This document shows, piece by piece, positions 32,560-44,000 of a DNA stretch of 64,000 nt. Position numbers and translations under genes: made by a program. Position 1 is the stretch's first letter; the number at the start of each line of letters is the position of its first letter. The stretch comes from Laguncularia racemosa (Eukaryota > Streptophyta > Magnoliopsida > Myrtales > Combretaceae): assembly GCA_037954665.1 (NCBI GenBank), contig JBBMOL010000252.1, positions 372,001 through 436,000 of the forward strand, read 5' to 3'. Below the pieces are notes generated by a model, which saw only the letters and a program-made list of their open reading frames with translations, was not told the origin of the DNA and made no database searches.

Positions 32560-35115
32560 GTTGTAAATGGTTGAGGTGGTGAAATATTGTGTATGTGAGA
32601 GGAAACATTGTGTATAGTAACAATGGGTTTGATCGTGAAAATGGATTGATGAAGAAGTTGAAAGTAAGAGGGAATTCAAACTATAAAGAATTCTTACATA
32701 GGATTTGTAGTAGTATTGGAGTTGATTTGACCATAGTTCGTATTGAGATACTAAATAGGCATCCACACTACTTCCATTGGGGGGGGATACAAATTGATGC
32801 CAATTATGAATGATTATGATGTAGAGAATATAATCGAAATGGTCGCAATTTTTGGGGAGGAGTGGATGCAAAACTTGTGTGTTGAAATCCATGAACAATT
32901 ACGAAATCCGAATGAAAGAGAAGAGCACTTAGAAGCTAGTACCTCATCACCTCAATAGGATGAAGGGCTAAGCATGATGGCTAATTCACCAATGTGTGAT
33001 GAAATGGCTTCAGTGCTAGCTTATGAACCTTTGTGCAATGAAGAAAACTCTAATGATCTAGAATTAAATTATGCCCTCTACTCTCCAACGGAAATTGGTG
33101 CATGAAGAGTATGCTGATGAGGATGAGGGTCTTGCTAAAAATGCTGTAAATGACATGCATGCCACACTTTCGCTAGTGCAAATGCATGTAATGTAGGCTT
33201 ATAGATTTCAAGAAGTGAGTCTTTTGAGTGACAACGAACTAGGGATGCCATTTCATTTTTCAATGCTAGGGGAGATAGTGGTTATATTACTTTTGAGGAA
33301 AATATGATTGTTATGTATGGAGACTTCAATACTAGTGATGACTTTAGGGAAGGAATGAGATTCAATAGTAAGGAAGAGCTAATGTAAGTTGTGAAGACGT
33401 ATCATATAAAAAACTACTATAACTTTGCAGTTGAAGATTCAAATAGGACTTTATGGTCAATTTTCTGTGCCAAGAAGGACAATAGTTGTAAGTGGAGGCA
33501 TTGAGCCTATAAGAAGAAGTTGGAAGGCCTCTTTGTCATCACAATCCTTAAGGGACCTCATATATGCACAAATGTTGTGATAGATCAGGATCATCTAAAG
33601 TTAGTTTTAAATATGATGGTTATAATCTACATTGAATATGTGAGAAAAAACTCGGACATAAAGGTTGTTGACTTTAGTTCTATAATTGAAGCTAACTTTA
33701 AGGATACAATCTCCTTGAGGAGAGTGTGGGATGTAAAAAGGGAAGTTATTGAAGCTATATACGGTGATTGGAACAAATTGTACAACGAATTGCCAAAACT
33801 CCTAAACGTAATGCAAATTAGTAATCCTAGAACATAGGTTAAATGGGGTTGGCATGATTCAATAGTTCCTAGGTAGTGCATATTAAAATGGGTCTTTTGG
33901 ACATTTGGTCAACGTGCTGAGGCATTCAAGTATTGCGGGCTTGTGCTTAGTATCGATGGTACTTTCTTGTATAGGAAGTGCACTCATAAGTTGTTGATTG
34001 CATGTGTCATGGATGGAAACAATTGTATTGTCCCCCTTGCATTTCCCTTAGTGGATGACAAATTGACTAAAATGTAGGGATGGTTTCTTCGAAAATTGAA
34101 GGAGCATGTTATAGGTAATTGTCAACAAACCATTTGTTTCATTTTTGATAGATATGCTAGTATTAACACTATAGTTGAGTGATAGAACAATAGTTGGAGG
34201 CCTCCCTCTATGGTGTGGCACTTTTGCTTATGCCATGTTATAAGCAACATTAACACTGCTCACAAGAATTTGCAATGTGGAAAATGGGTGATGGTTGTTG
34301 AGATGAAAGCATAACCTTACAAGTTTTGGCATTATATGAACCTAATTGGGTAAATAAAGGCTAACATCCTTGCATGGTTTAATGGCATCCCATTAGAATA
34401 ATGGACACTTGCATATGATGGATGATATTATTTTGTGTACATGACTTTGAATATTGTAGAAAGTTACAATTCTGTTCCGAAAAAGGCAAGAGGCTTACTA
34501 ATGACTATGTTGGTAAAAAAATGTTTCTACAATTGTGTCGAAAATTAGAATAGGATGACTGGGGATACACACAAAGGAATAGCAGTAGACTGGGTTTTCA
34601 TAAAGTATGCCAATGATAAAATAGAAAAATGGAGATGTAGGGCTAGCATCCATAAAGTCACTAGGTTCAGTAGACCAACCAAGTATTTGAGATCCTAACT
34701 AAGCCTTAATGTGTGGTTAATCGGGTTAAAGGTGGAGGAAGGACAAACTGTAGATCTTAAGAATCACATGTGCACATATAACAAGTGGCAAATATACAAA
34801 ATTCTATGTTCACATGCTTGTGCCACAACGACATATTTTGGGCTTAATAGCTTGTTGGTCATTGGCCATTAGTATAAGTGAACACATCCATTACAATGTT
34901 ACCAAAGTCACTTCTAACCCATTGGAGATGAGTGCTATTGGTTGAAGGTAGACTTTCCATTCATTTGATATGACATTGACAAACTTCAACATGGAATGGG
35001 AAAGATTAGATCGAAACGATGTCACATGGAGATGGACCTTAGAGATCCCTCGTCTAGAACTAGGTGCAATAGGTGTAGAAGGGAAGGGCATAATAGAAGG
35101 AGGTACCTAAAGAGA
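32560..35115 (+). pseudogene. MuDR/MULE transposase, decayed
   Basis: In order: an N-terminal piece (32640-32770, LKVRGNSNYKEFLHRICSSI); the DNA-binding Mut domain (33340-33510, MRFNSKEELM and AVEDSNRTLWSIFCAKKDNS); and a linker with LEGLFVITILKGPHICTNVV and RRVWDVKREVIEAIYGDWNK. The DDE core follows with AFKYCGLVLSIDGTFLYRKC (first Asp) and ICFIFDRYASI (second Asp). A SWIM finger at about 34770-34830 has its second Cys changed to Tyr (CTYNKW...LCSHAC). A CCHC knuckle near 35065-35106 has its last Cys changed to Tyr. Many stops and shifts show it is inactive. Confidence 0.85.
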
Positions 35116-35439
35116 AATAATAATGGTATAGGGCTTGTAATGAAAAAAATTACTTCATTCATTGAACATTATTTGTAATTTAGTTTACACAATAACCATC
35201 CCTTTGTTAACTAAAGTTCACTTTTATGTCGCAGGATAAAGAGATCTAAGACCTTTTGATCGATCATTATTGAGATAGTAGGCTAGACATAGATCGGAAT
35301 TTGTTTAGCAAAGGTAGGTATTATATTTTATAGGTCCTATTTGTACTTTCTAGCTAAATCTTTCAATTCTTACATTTTATACTTTTATATTTACATGAAG
35401 CATCTTGGTCAATAGTTAGGTGTCACGAGTTATAGCTAT

Positions 35440-36700
35440 GCCATGATGAGGATGATATCCCATTAGATCCTTACATATTACCTTATTTAGGGCAGGGTAG
35501 GTTTATAGGACTAGCACACCTTTCCTTCATTTAGATGGATTGGTATCTTCTTACAGCATTAGTGGAGAGGTGGAGGCCCGAGACACATACCTTCCATATG
35601 GCCCATGATGAGGTTATTGTGACTTTGCAGGATGTTGAGGTCCAGTTTGGGTTACCAATTAATGGGCAAGTGGTTACAAGTAGTATTAGCCTTGATTAGG
35701 CATTTAAGTGTAAGTGGTTACTTAGTGAGAGGCTAGAGGGAAAGCACATGAAGGGTTAACAGGTTAACTTATCATCGTTATGGTGTAAATTATAGGTTTT
35801 GCATGCTTAGGCATCCGATGAGATGGTTAGGTGTCATATCCGTGCCTACATTTTATAACTGCTAGGAGGCTTTGCATTTGTAGATAAATGAAGTAGTCTA
35901 CTCCATCGTATGTTCCTTCCACTCTTGGAGGAATTTGCTCTTCTAAGGTAGTATAGCCGGGGCTCTACTTGTTTGGCTTAGTTGTATCACTAATTGTGTC
36001 GTGCATTCATATCCACCACATAGGAGATGGGCAATCTAGTGATTCTTTTGTAGGTTGGGGCATGGAAAGGTTCTCACATATAGCTCCTTTGAGCAATTTT
36101 ATTAAAGGATGGGAGGCCCTTGGTGTCTTGATGGTGGATAGCTTGAGACACTATGCAGCACCCCACACATGTTGTTCAGGCATACAAGGACACATTTATT
36201 CACTAGAAACCATAGCAAGTATGTTGTCTTTTTACATTTTTATAATTGTTGGACATTATAAATCTTCATTAACTTATGCATGTTTATTGTTAGGTTGTTT
36301 AGAAACCTTATCTTGAGGATCTCATTGACATATTGCCCTCATTTTATCGTGTGGGTAGATGTGTTTGAATAGCTCAAGTATTATTGATATGCTTTCATAT
36401 TATAGACTGACACTACTTAGACCGCGTTTGCCACCAATTTGGTGCATTGCAGTGAGTGCCTATTGATGTTGACATAAAGCCTTACATGCACTATACTGAT
36501 TTACAGGTTTAAATTGACACTAATTGAATAGTGCTGCATGCATCCTACATTGCCCATCTAGAGCATTGTCACTCCTATAGGATCTAATTAGAATATGGTG
36601 ATGTTATACATCCAGACTACATCTAGTGGTACAAACGTGTTAGTTACTGCTATGTAGGGCTTTTGTAGTAATAATTAGACACTTGGTAAGAAATATACTT
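35440..36700 (+). pseudogene. Plant mobile domain (PMD, aminotransferase-like), decayed
   Basis: Translation in two or three frames gives LLTALVERWRPETHTFHMAH, VTLQDVEVQFGLPINGQVVT, then VRCHIRAYIL, LLGGFAFVDK, RMFLPLLEEF and CLAWL segments. It then resembles the PLILLQLWAWERFPHIAP motif (VILL-VGAWKGSHI). This is the PMD found in MAIN/MAIL proteins and in several transposon families. It follows the MULE transposase on the same strand by about 330 bases, so it is probably part of the same element. Stops at roughly every 30-60 codons. Confidence 0.8.
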
Positions 36701-37270
36701 ATAATATCACATTTATTAGACTATATGATTAAGTTGTGCCAATACTTTTTCTTTCACTTTTTCTAGGCTAATACCTTATGCCATATACACATGGCATCCA
36801 ATCTACCTTCAACAATTTTCTTAGATGATGTTGGCATATAGCTAGTTGAGCATCATAGTGAAGTCGTACTTTTTCCTGCTTCTCAACATGAGTAGCCACT
36901 AGAGGGGGAGGTTACTATAGACCAGAGTATGCACCTTCAATAGATCTTGCACCTACACCACTACTACGCCATAAGGTTAATAGAGTAAGAGTTAAAGGAG
37001 GATGATAGAGGGATGAGCAAATTCATCATGACCACACTCCTCTAGATGTTGTGGATAAGGACACTAGAGGTAGCTCAACTCCCAATATTAGCTTGTTTAT
37101 CCCCTCTCATAGCCACTCTATTAGTGGTCTTATTCCTAGCCCACCAGCTTCACGAAGGTCATGCCACTATCAACCAAATATTGGTGATAGCTCACAACCT
37201 TTGGTACAATGGAGTCTAGTTTTTTCACATGACTTTGATGAGCCCCTGCAATTGCATGCAACATAAGAGT
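36701..37270 (+). pseudogene. Variable tail downstream of the PMD
   Basis: Contains a short open stretch at 37051-37266 rich in Ser, Pro and His, and fragments such as MPSNLPSTIFLDDVGI near 36790-36840. Low-complexity tails of this sort follow the PMD in related proteins. No domain is recognised. Confidence 0.4.
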
Positions 37271-39480
37271 CGTAGGTTCCTCCCGTCTCTGATGTGAGAC
37301 GAACTGAGCATAAATCTATCATATATATAATCACTAGACCGTTTACTAAGAGTAAGATGGGATAGAGTTATTTACAATTTATTTTGAACATTTTCATGGA
37401 TATTTGAAACATTGTACATTTTAATAAAAATTTCGTTTTACTTTTCCTTATATTATTGCCATTTTGTGTGTTCATTTGTTACAGTTCTTACCTTAGATAT
37501 GCTACCACATTTGAGATTAGAGTAGACATATGACTTCATGTATTTAGGCCTACTTTGCAATAATTGTTCTAGTAATGGATGTTGCAGTGAAAGGCGCTTG
37601 GAGAATTATATCTATTCTTACAAGGGTCTATGATTCGAGAAAGTATGGCAAAGATGAAGATTATCAATATTACACTACAGATGTTCAATTAAAATATTAA
37701 GGGCAATGATACAATCACTAAGGGAGAATACTGTACATTAAGAGAAAAATACCGCATAAACAACATGGGCATCGAATTATTCTACTCCAACACATCAATA
37801 AGCAGAAAGTACTAGTTGCATATATAAGATAAATGTTGGAAGTGATGACTAAATGTCTCACAACTATTATACAAAAACTAAAAAAATTGACTTAATAAAA
37901 TGCCCAAAACCTTAAGGAATTTTTTGTCATGAGGCAAAATCTAGAAGGTTATTTCAATACTTAGGCTTTTAGCCCAATTTGATACCATGGACTATTATAT
38001 TAGGTTAGTGATATGGTTAAGAAAAGCAAGCTCAAGTTGGGGATATTTTAGGAATATCTGGTTTAATAGGCTTAAAATAAGGATTACTAGATCAGTCTTT
38101 TTGCTCTCAACATTACATGGTTTTCTTACATGCAAAAAGTAGGCTCGTAGATTTTCTAAGCTCATTTGGTACTAATAGGCCTTATGAAGGCATAGATAAG
38201 CTAACCATGGGAATGTGTTTTCCTTTATTATTTTATAAGCCTATAGGCTTATGCAAGTCCATACTCAAGCCCACCTTCAAAAGCCTATATCCATTGGAAA
38301 GGAGGGATGCATCTAGTCATTAGATCATTATGTGTGATCTAATGGCCATGGGCAAATCAGATCTAGACAGTTTATCTTAGTGATCCAACAATTGATATTC
38401 ACCTTGAAAACCTATAAATATGAGGCTAATTCTCTCATTTACATTACATTCTACCTATTGCAAGGTTTGATTGTAATGTAGAAACTCTATTTAAGCACCT
38501 CTATTAAAGAATGTATCAAGAAAACTTAAGAACACAAAATTTAATTTACGGTCAATGAGACATTGAATTTGCCCAATTCTCTTCCTATGTCGGTACATGT
38601 GCCATCGTTTGAAGTTATTTCGAAGATTAAGCAACATCTTAGATCGACCAACTACTCCAACTCATACAGTCTGTAAAAAAAGTACAAAAACTTAATCAAT
38701 CTTTAATAAATGCCTCGTATACTATTTTCAATGTTAAAATGCACGTGCTATATGAGCGGCCCGCAAAATCGTGGTCCCGAGTTACTTCCCCACATCCTTT
38801 CTATCTCCACATCGTTGAAAGACATATGTCATGAGCTTCACATGTCAAGTGTCCATCTTTCTCAATTGCATGAATCAGAAGGCTACTTTTCACCATCATC
38901 AGCACCCATTATAGGTGACCCATTCTTCCCATCATTACAGCAGATTTATTCATCATAAATGTAAACATCCATAATTACGGATTTCGACTTTGCCTCTAAA
39001 AAGCTTAGCTCAGTTCATCTTCTTCGGCACGCAATTCTAAGAAAATATAAATGAGCTATTTCTAAAAATATTCGTTAGTTATTGCATTTGACCCGTCTAA
39101 ATTGAATTATATTGGCCACTCTTAAAAAGTTATATGATAAATCCAATATTCTTTTTTTAATTATCTATTAACATCCTTGAACATACAGAGAGTGGATTTA
39201 TATGAAAATTATTAGAATGTATCTATATAAATAATTACGAAATTAACTATGGAAAACTTAGGTTTTTGTTGGAATCTATTGATCAAAATTATAATTTTAT
39301 GCGGGAACGAATTATACATTTAAAAATGTTAGGGCGTATGACACGATTGTAAAGTTTTTATGATATCATTGTAAATCTACGGCATGCTTAATATGAGAAG
39401 ATGTAAGCTACCACTGGCAAATTTGTCTATTAACAATATAAATTATTACCTTTGGGTCGACCACAAGGGTAACATATTTC
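37271..39480. other. No gene supported
   Basis: 37.3-37.95 kb is AT-rich. At 37.99-38.65 kb the sequence looks LTR-like, with a TATAAATATGAGG stretch near 38410 and a TGGTATCAAATT-like site (minus) at 37971-37990, but no boundaries were found. An 82-codon open frame at 38710-38958 has no recognised domain. Confidence 0.4.
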
Positions 39481-39808
39481 TTCACTATATAAATCTTAAT
39501 AACACTTTTCTTGCAAATTCATACATGTGACTTTCATGGTAGTTGTCCAGTGGCATTCGAATTTATCCTACAGAGATGATCTTATTGACAAATGACCTTT
39601 CTTCTTATGTTTTACACCAGAATGCTCGAAGAAAAAGGCATGGCAAACTTAATTTTTTGACGCTGATATAGTAAAGTCCCAACTTCTTTGATGCGTCAAA
39701 TGTTCCATTAAAATCATGGCGCTTTCACGTTGTAGTAGATAAGCCGTACAAATACTGTCTGCCTATATTATCTTTGTTCACAGGCAATATCATACCCACT
39801 CTTTCTCT

Positions 39809-39827
39809 GTGTGTGTGTGTGTGTGTG
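39809..39827 (+). repeat. (GT)n microsatellite
   Basis: About 19 bases of GT repeat, 15 bases before the start codon of the small secreted-peptide gene, inside its likely leader. Confidence 0.9.
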
Positions 39828-39841
39828 CTTGACACTGGAAG

Positions 39842-40033
39842 ATGGTAGGCCTTGGTTACACGACGGGTCATATTGTTTTGTTCATGTTACTTCTGTGCAT
39901 ATATGGAAATATGGGAGAGGAATTTGATATTGCTCCTTTGCCTGCAATGGTGACTGGAGATGCATTATCCATTATACCTTCGATTGCTCTCATCTCAACT
40001 GTTATCGCATCTCTTGCTTATATCTGGCTGTAG
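39842..40033 (+). CDS. Small secreted, GPI-anchor-like peptide (AG-peptide-like)
   Basis: An intact 63-codon frame. Residues ~1-25 form a signal peptide (HIVLFMLLLCIYGNMG core). The short mature part has EEFDIAPLPAMVTGDALS with two Ala/Leu-Pro sites. A hydrophobic C-terminus (IIPSIALISTVIASLAYIWL) ends right at the stop, as in GPI-attachment signals. The layout matches AG-peptides, but the core has few prolines, so it may be another GPI-anchored or single-span peptide. The ATG follows a GT microsatellite; a TATATAAAT stretch lies near 39486 and an intron acceptor-like TTCACAG near 39782. I do not recognise a specific orthologue. Confidence 0.6.
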   Translation: MVGLGYTTGHIVLFMLLLCIYGNMGEEFDIAPLPAMVTGDALSIIPSIALISTVIASLAYIWL

Positions 40034-41590
40034 TAATACGAACTGTGCCGCCAGTGTTCTGGAAACTCGTCATCGATGTAACTTGATTGGTTATTGTTTG
40101 GTCTTGGTTTATGGTTTTATTTATTTAAAAGTGATATAGCTATGTATAGCATGTGGACACGAAATAGAGTTGATCCTCATTACCAGTAATATAGTCTTAT
40201 GATGGTATATATAATTTGGGCTTATGCCGTTTACATTATTACTCGTTTTCTTTTTCACTAAGATCTTGTAAGTATTCGTCTTCGTGGGACCATTTTGTGC
40301 ATGTATTACAAACAGATTTATCTTGAAGAACCTAAACCCCAATTTCCCTACTTATAAACGAATGGTTTTGTGGGTTTAGTCATTTAAACTTCTAACAAAA
40401 GAGGATTAACAGAAGTTTTATTACACATATATTGAACCCCTTTACAAATTTTGTTCAAGGTTAGTTTAACTCTTGTATAGATCCATTTATAAACTTCATT
40501 CCTATTATATATATTTTTAACATTAGATCCTTCAAAAAGTTCCAAAATAACTTAACTAACCAATAAGGCTACTATCATCATCATCATAAACCCAAATAAC
40601 TCATAAAATATAATATAACAGCAAAGCCTACATAAAAATTAGAATCCAATAGAATTTATACTAGATGAGTTAAACAATCATGAATCTTTATTGGCACATC
40701 CGATTGACTTCATAATGGTAGAAACAAATAGTTATACTTCCTTTGCAAATCTATTCCTACGCTTAGCTTGATGAATACCTATTCCACGAAATCGCTACTA
40801 CTATCAAAAAACGAACTGTAATTCATTTACTAAAAAAATGAAATAACTATTCTCTAATTTTTTTTAACATATTTTCACATCTATCTATTGTATATGGATT
40901 TCGATACTTAGGCCTTCAAACATATCATTCCAGCCAACAAGGACCATATTTAAGAACATAATAGACCCTATGCCAACAATTTTTTATAGGTATCAAGCGA
41001 ATAACATTATCTTCAATATAAGTATTCTAGAATATTTAAGATTGAGAACCTTTATATATCAGTCACAATCCTAACCACTAATCTCATATGTAAAAGACCT
41101 TAAATGCCTCATTGGTAAGGAATTTCAAAATTACAAAAGCCTAGACCAATATTATTGATTAGAATTCTCCATCATTACTCCACTAACTTGAGCATCAAAA
41201 TATATGCATTGGAGCCATCTCTAGTACCATCTTAGCTCATGTTTTGTTCTTTTACGGGCCATATTTCAAGCCCATTTAAGCCCTATTTGATTTCCATGAT
41301 CCCAGAAAAATTTCACCGACAACATTTGATGCCTACAATAGAGCTCTAGCTTGTTAATTGTTATTATCCCCTCATCCACCATGGCAAACACAAATAATAC
41401 TGGAAACACTAGGAATATCCGTAACAATAGAAAATCCCAAAGTGAAACTTCCACTTGCCATGATGGAGATCTCAAATATCGATATGAACATGGCACTTAA
41501 TGTGACAATTTTTGGCGTAAAGGACAAGAGCCAGTTCTTCTATTCGGTCATGAAGAAGAAGCTGACCATCTTCTCTTATTTCCAGCACAA
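40034..41590. other. No gene seen
   Basis: AT-rich sequence with short frames on both strands. Open stretches near 41266-41612 overlap on opposite strands, so neither is convincing. Confidence 0.45.
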
Positions 41591-41829
41591 AGCTGTAACA
41601 TATATTGCTTAGGAAGACGACATCCTTGCTAAGAGGTTGTCCAAGCTACAGTAACAATCCCATCGAAAAGAGTCCAAGAATCGATCTCCAGCAAGTGAAT
41701 GTCTTGGTCTGCACGTAGGAGATAATAGACCATATGCCGTCATGATGTATCACAAATGCGAGATGAAAGGAAAAGCAAATGATGAGCATGGAGTTCATCC
41801 TCCTAAGGAGGGGGCTACTGGACTCAACA

Positions 41830-42720
41830 GATCAGATCACGAATGGTTCCCCCTGGGTTGGGCCGTTCCCCTTGGCGCAACAATGTTGGCAGCTCTACCT
41901 TCAGACTCTTCTTCTGCACTTAGGATATCTTCTCCGAGGAATTCTGAGATTACTATCCTCACTTTAAAAGGACCCTGATTTTGCTGACATTCAAACACCA
42001 GCTGAGCCACAGAGCACTCATCTCTTGGTATAAGCTTGACGTCTTTCACCCTGATAGGTGTTGACCAACCAATCCAAAGTCGGGCACTACCGGACGCTCT
42101 ATGACACGATCTTGTTTTTCTAGTTTTATAATGATGACTCCAGCCCATCAAGTAATTTTATGCTATCGCGGCCTTGGAAATGCCACCACTATGTTGCCCT
42201 CCTAATAAAATAAAAGTGCTAGAGTTGAGTAGTTAGCCTTACCCCAACTCACACATAAAGGCCTTCGAGCGCCATCATTATCTTCACGGCATTCGGCACC
42301 AACTGGATTAAACTGACTCTACGGTGGTTCAACACGGACTTTATAAATTAGAAAAGGAAGCCCGTAGACAAAAGGTGAAGTGACACTCGAAAGCACAAAA
42401 CGCGTACTCATCCATCAATGCCACCCTCTCGTCAGGACGAGGAGCGCGCATAACCCACTTATCAAGAAACCTATAAAAATACCTTCGAAGTCTGTCAACA
42501 TCTACTTTAGTCATTATACTGGTTGCACCTACTGGCACTGCTTCGTTGAAGGAACTTGCAGTACAGATTCGCTAGCCAGATTTTTTCCCATCTTCATCAT
42601 CTAGGTATTCATCTTCTCCAAAAGAAGAAATGGAGACAGCAGCAGCCTCTTCACTGTTGTATAGAAATTTTTCCACCTCTTCATACAACCTGTCATCCTT
42701 TTGTACTAGAGCCTAGAGCC
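41830..42720 (-). pseudogene. Unidentified coding-like remnant
   Basis: Higher GC than its surroundings and protein-like on the minus strand. 42340-42715 reads through an acidic DDRLYEEVEKFLYNSEEAAA, a stop, then VDRLRRYFYRFLDKWVMRAP and RPDERVALMDEYAFCAFECH. After a frame change, 41837-42090 gives IRVKDVKLIPRDECSVAQLV and FLGEDILSAEEESEGRAANI. The charge pattern and lack of low complexity suggest a former protein or retroelement ORF, but I do not recognise the family. Confidence 0.4.
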
Positions 42721-43318
42721 AACATGTTATTTGTGATTTCCTAACCTAGCAATAGTGGGCATTAAATCCATGTTGTATATGGTGTCTGGTACACCGTATA
42801 TATTGTTGCATTGATGTGATTACTCATGCATGACATATGTTTGAATTAAATAACTTATTTGATATTTTCTTGTCAGGTCAGTAAGAGGATCTAACTTACT
42901 AAGCTTTATAGCTTACACTTTCATAGACTTCCCTTATTGCAGGCACCTATCTAGATAGAGCCTGATTGATAGATGCTAGAGGTTAGTATGGGATGTAAGG
43001 GAACTATGAAAGATTAGAGTGGAGAGATCAATGATATATGTATTTCATATATGTTCTTATTTTAATTTTATATACATAGCTTAGAATGAGATGTATTAAG
43101 GACTTTGATCTTTGATACTATAAATGTACACGTTGATATTATAATATTGTGTTACTCTGAATTATTTTATCTATATATTTTTGTATTCCTTGAACAATGT
43201 TAAACCCTGATTTGGGAATTTTGGATGTGAGTACGCCTTATACGCTGTAAGGCAAACTTTTGGTAATAGAAGGGTTATCCTTAGGTTTCCATGCAATGTA
43301 CGATGAAAACTATACGTC
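42721..43318. other. No gene seen
   Basis: AT-rich link between the unidentified remnant and the LTR-like region. Nothing specific. Confidence 0.4.
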
Positions 43319-44000
43319 TTAAGGGCCCATGAGACATAGGTACATGGTTATATAGTTAGCCATATACCTTTCTATGTAATTTGGTATTTTGGCACGCTTA
43401 AGTGCATGGTCTTGTAGATAGCCATGTACCTTTTTATGGATTTCCACATTTTGACACGCCCAAGTATACAAACATGTCATTTGTTCATGTACCTTTCTAT
43501 ACACAATGTGTGTTTCTACACAAGGCAAGTACTCGGGCATGTACTTAACCGTATATCATGCTGTTCTTCATGAACCCTTTTTTCAGCTTTTCCAATTCAT
43601 TCATAAAGCTAATATCTATGATCCTAAATCTATTTAATTCTTAATATTTGTAATTTCTAATGAGTTAGGTGGATTAGTAAACTTACTTGGTCTAGTAACT
43701 GTTTCAAACCCTTAATCGCTTGATCTCTATGCTCGTTCCACTATGTTCCTTGATTTGGATTCTATCAATCATAACATATTACTTGCATAAATCTTCAATT
43801 CCATAATTATGAATACTAATTCGATCATTGAAGCCCTTACTTAGTGTAATAAGGTGTGTTCCTTGTTATTGTTCACTAGGTCACCTCAAGGTTCTCCAAA
43901 GTGTGTCACTTGTTTGCCACTGTGAGCATGTAAAGAGAGGAGTGCTAGGTCAAACTAGGGTATATATACCCTATCCATCAAATGGCCGATTTACCCCCCA
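43319..44000 (-). repeat. LTR-like segment with ~62-bp repeats
   Basis: Units start at 43340, 43402, 43464 and 43529 (spacing 62, 62, 65). They contain GTACATGG/CCATGTACC-type half-palindromes and an ATTTTG(A/G)CACGC motif. On the minus strand a TATA-like GGTATATATACCC lies at 43961-43973, about 420 bases upstream of the array, the same arrangement as in the Tekay-type LTR. Ends are not defined. Confidence 0.5.

Noticed and set aside
37971..38650. Possible Copia LTR with PBS-like TGGTATCAAATT (minus)
   Set aside because: No defined LTR ends, target duplication or coding domain; the PBS match is only about 8-9 bases.
38710..38958. 82-codon plus frame
   Set aside because: Not recognised, no start context, no neighbouring exons identified.
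41266..41612. Open frames on both strands near 41.3-41.6 kb
   Set aside because: They overlap on opposite strands and neither shows a recognisable motif. Only the stretch from 41.83 kb on looks protein-like.
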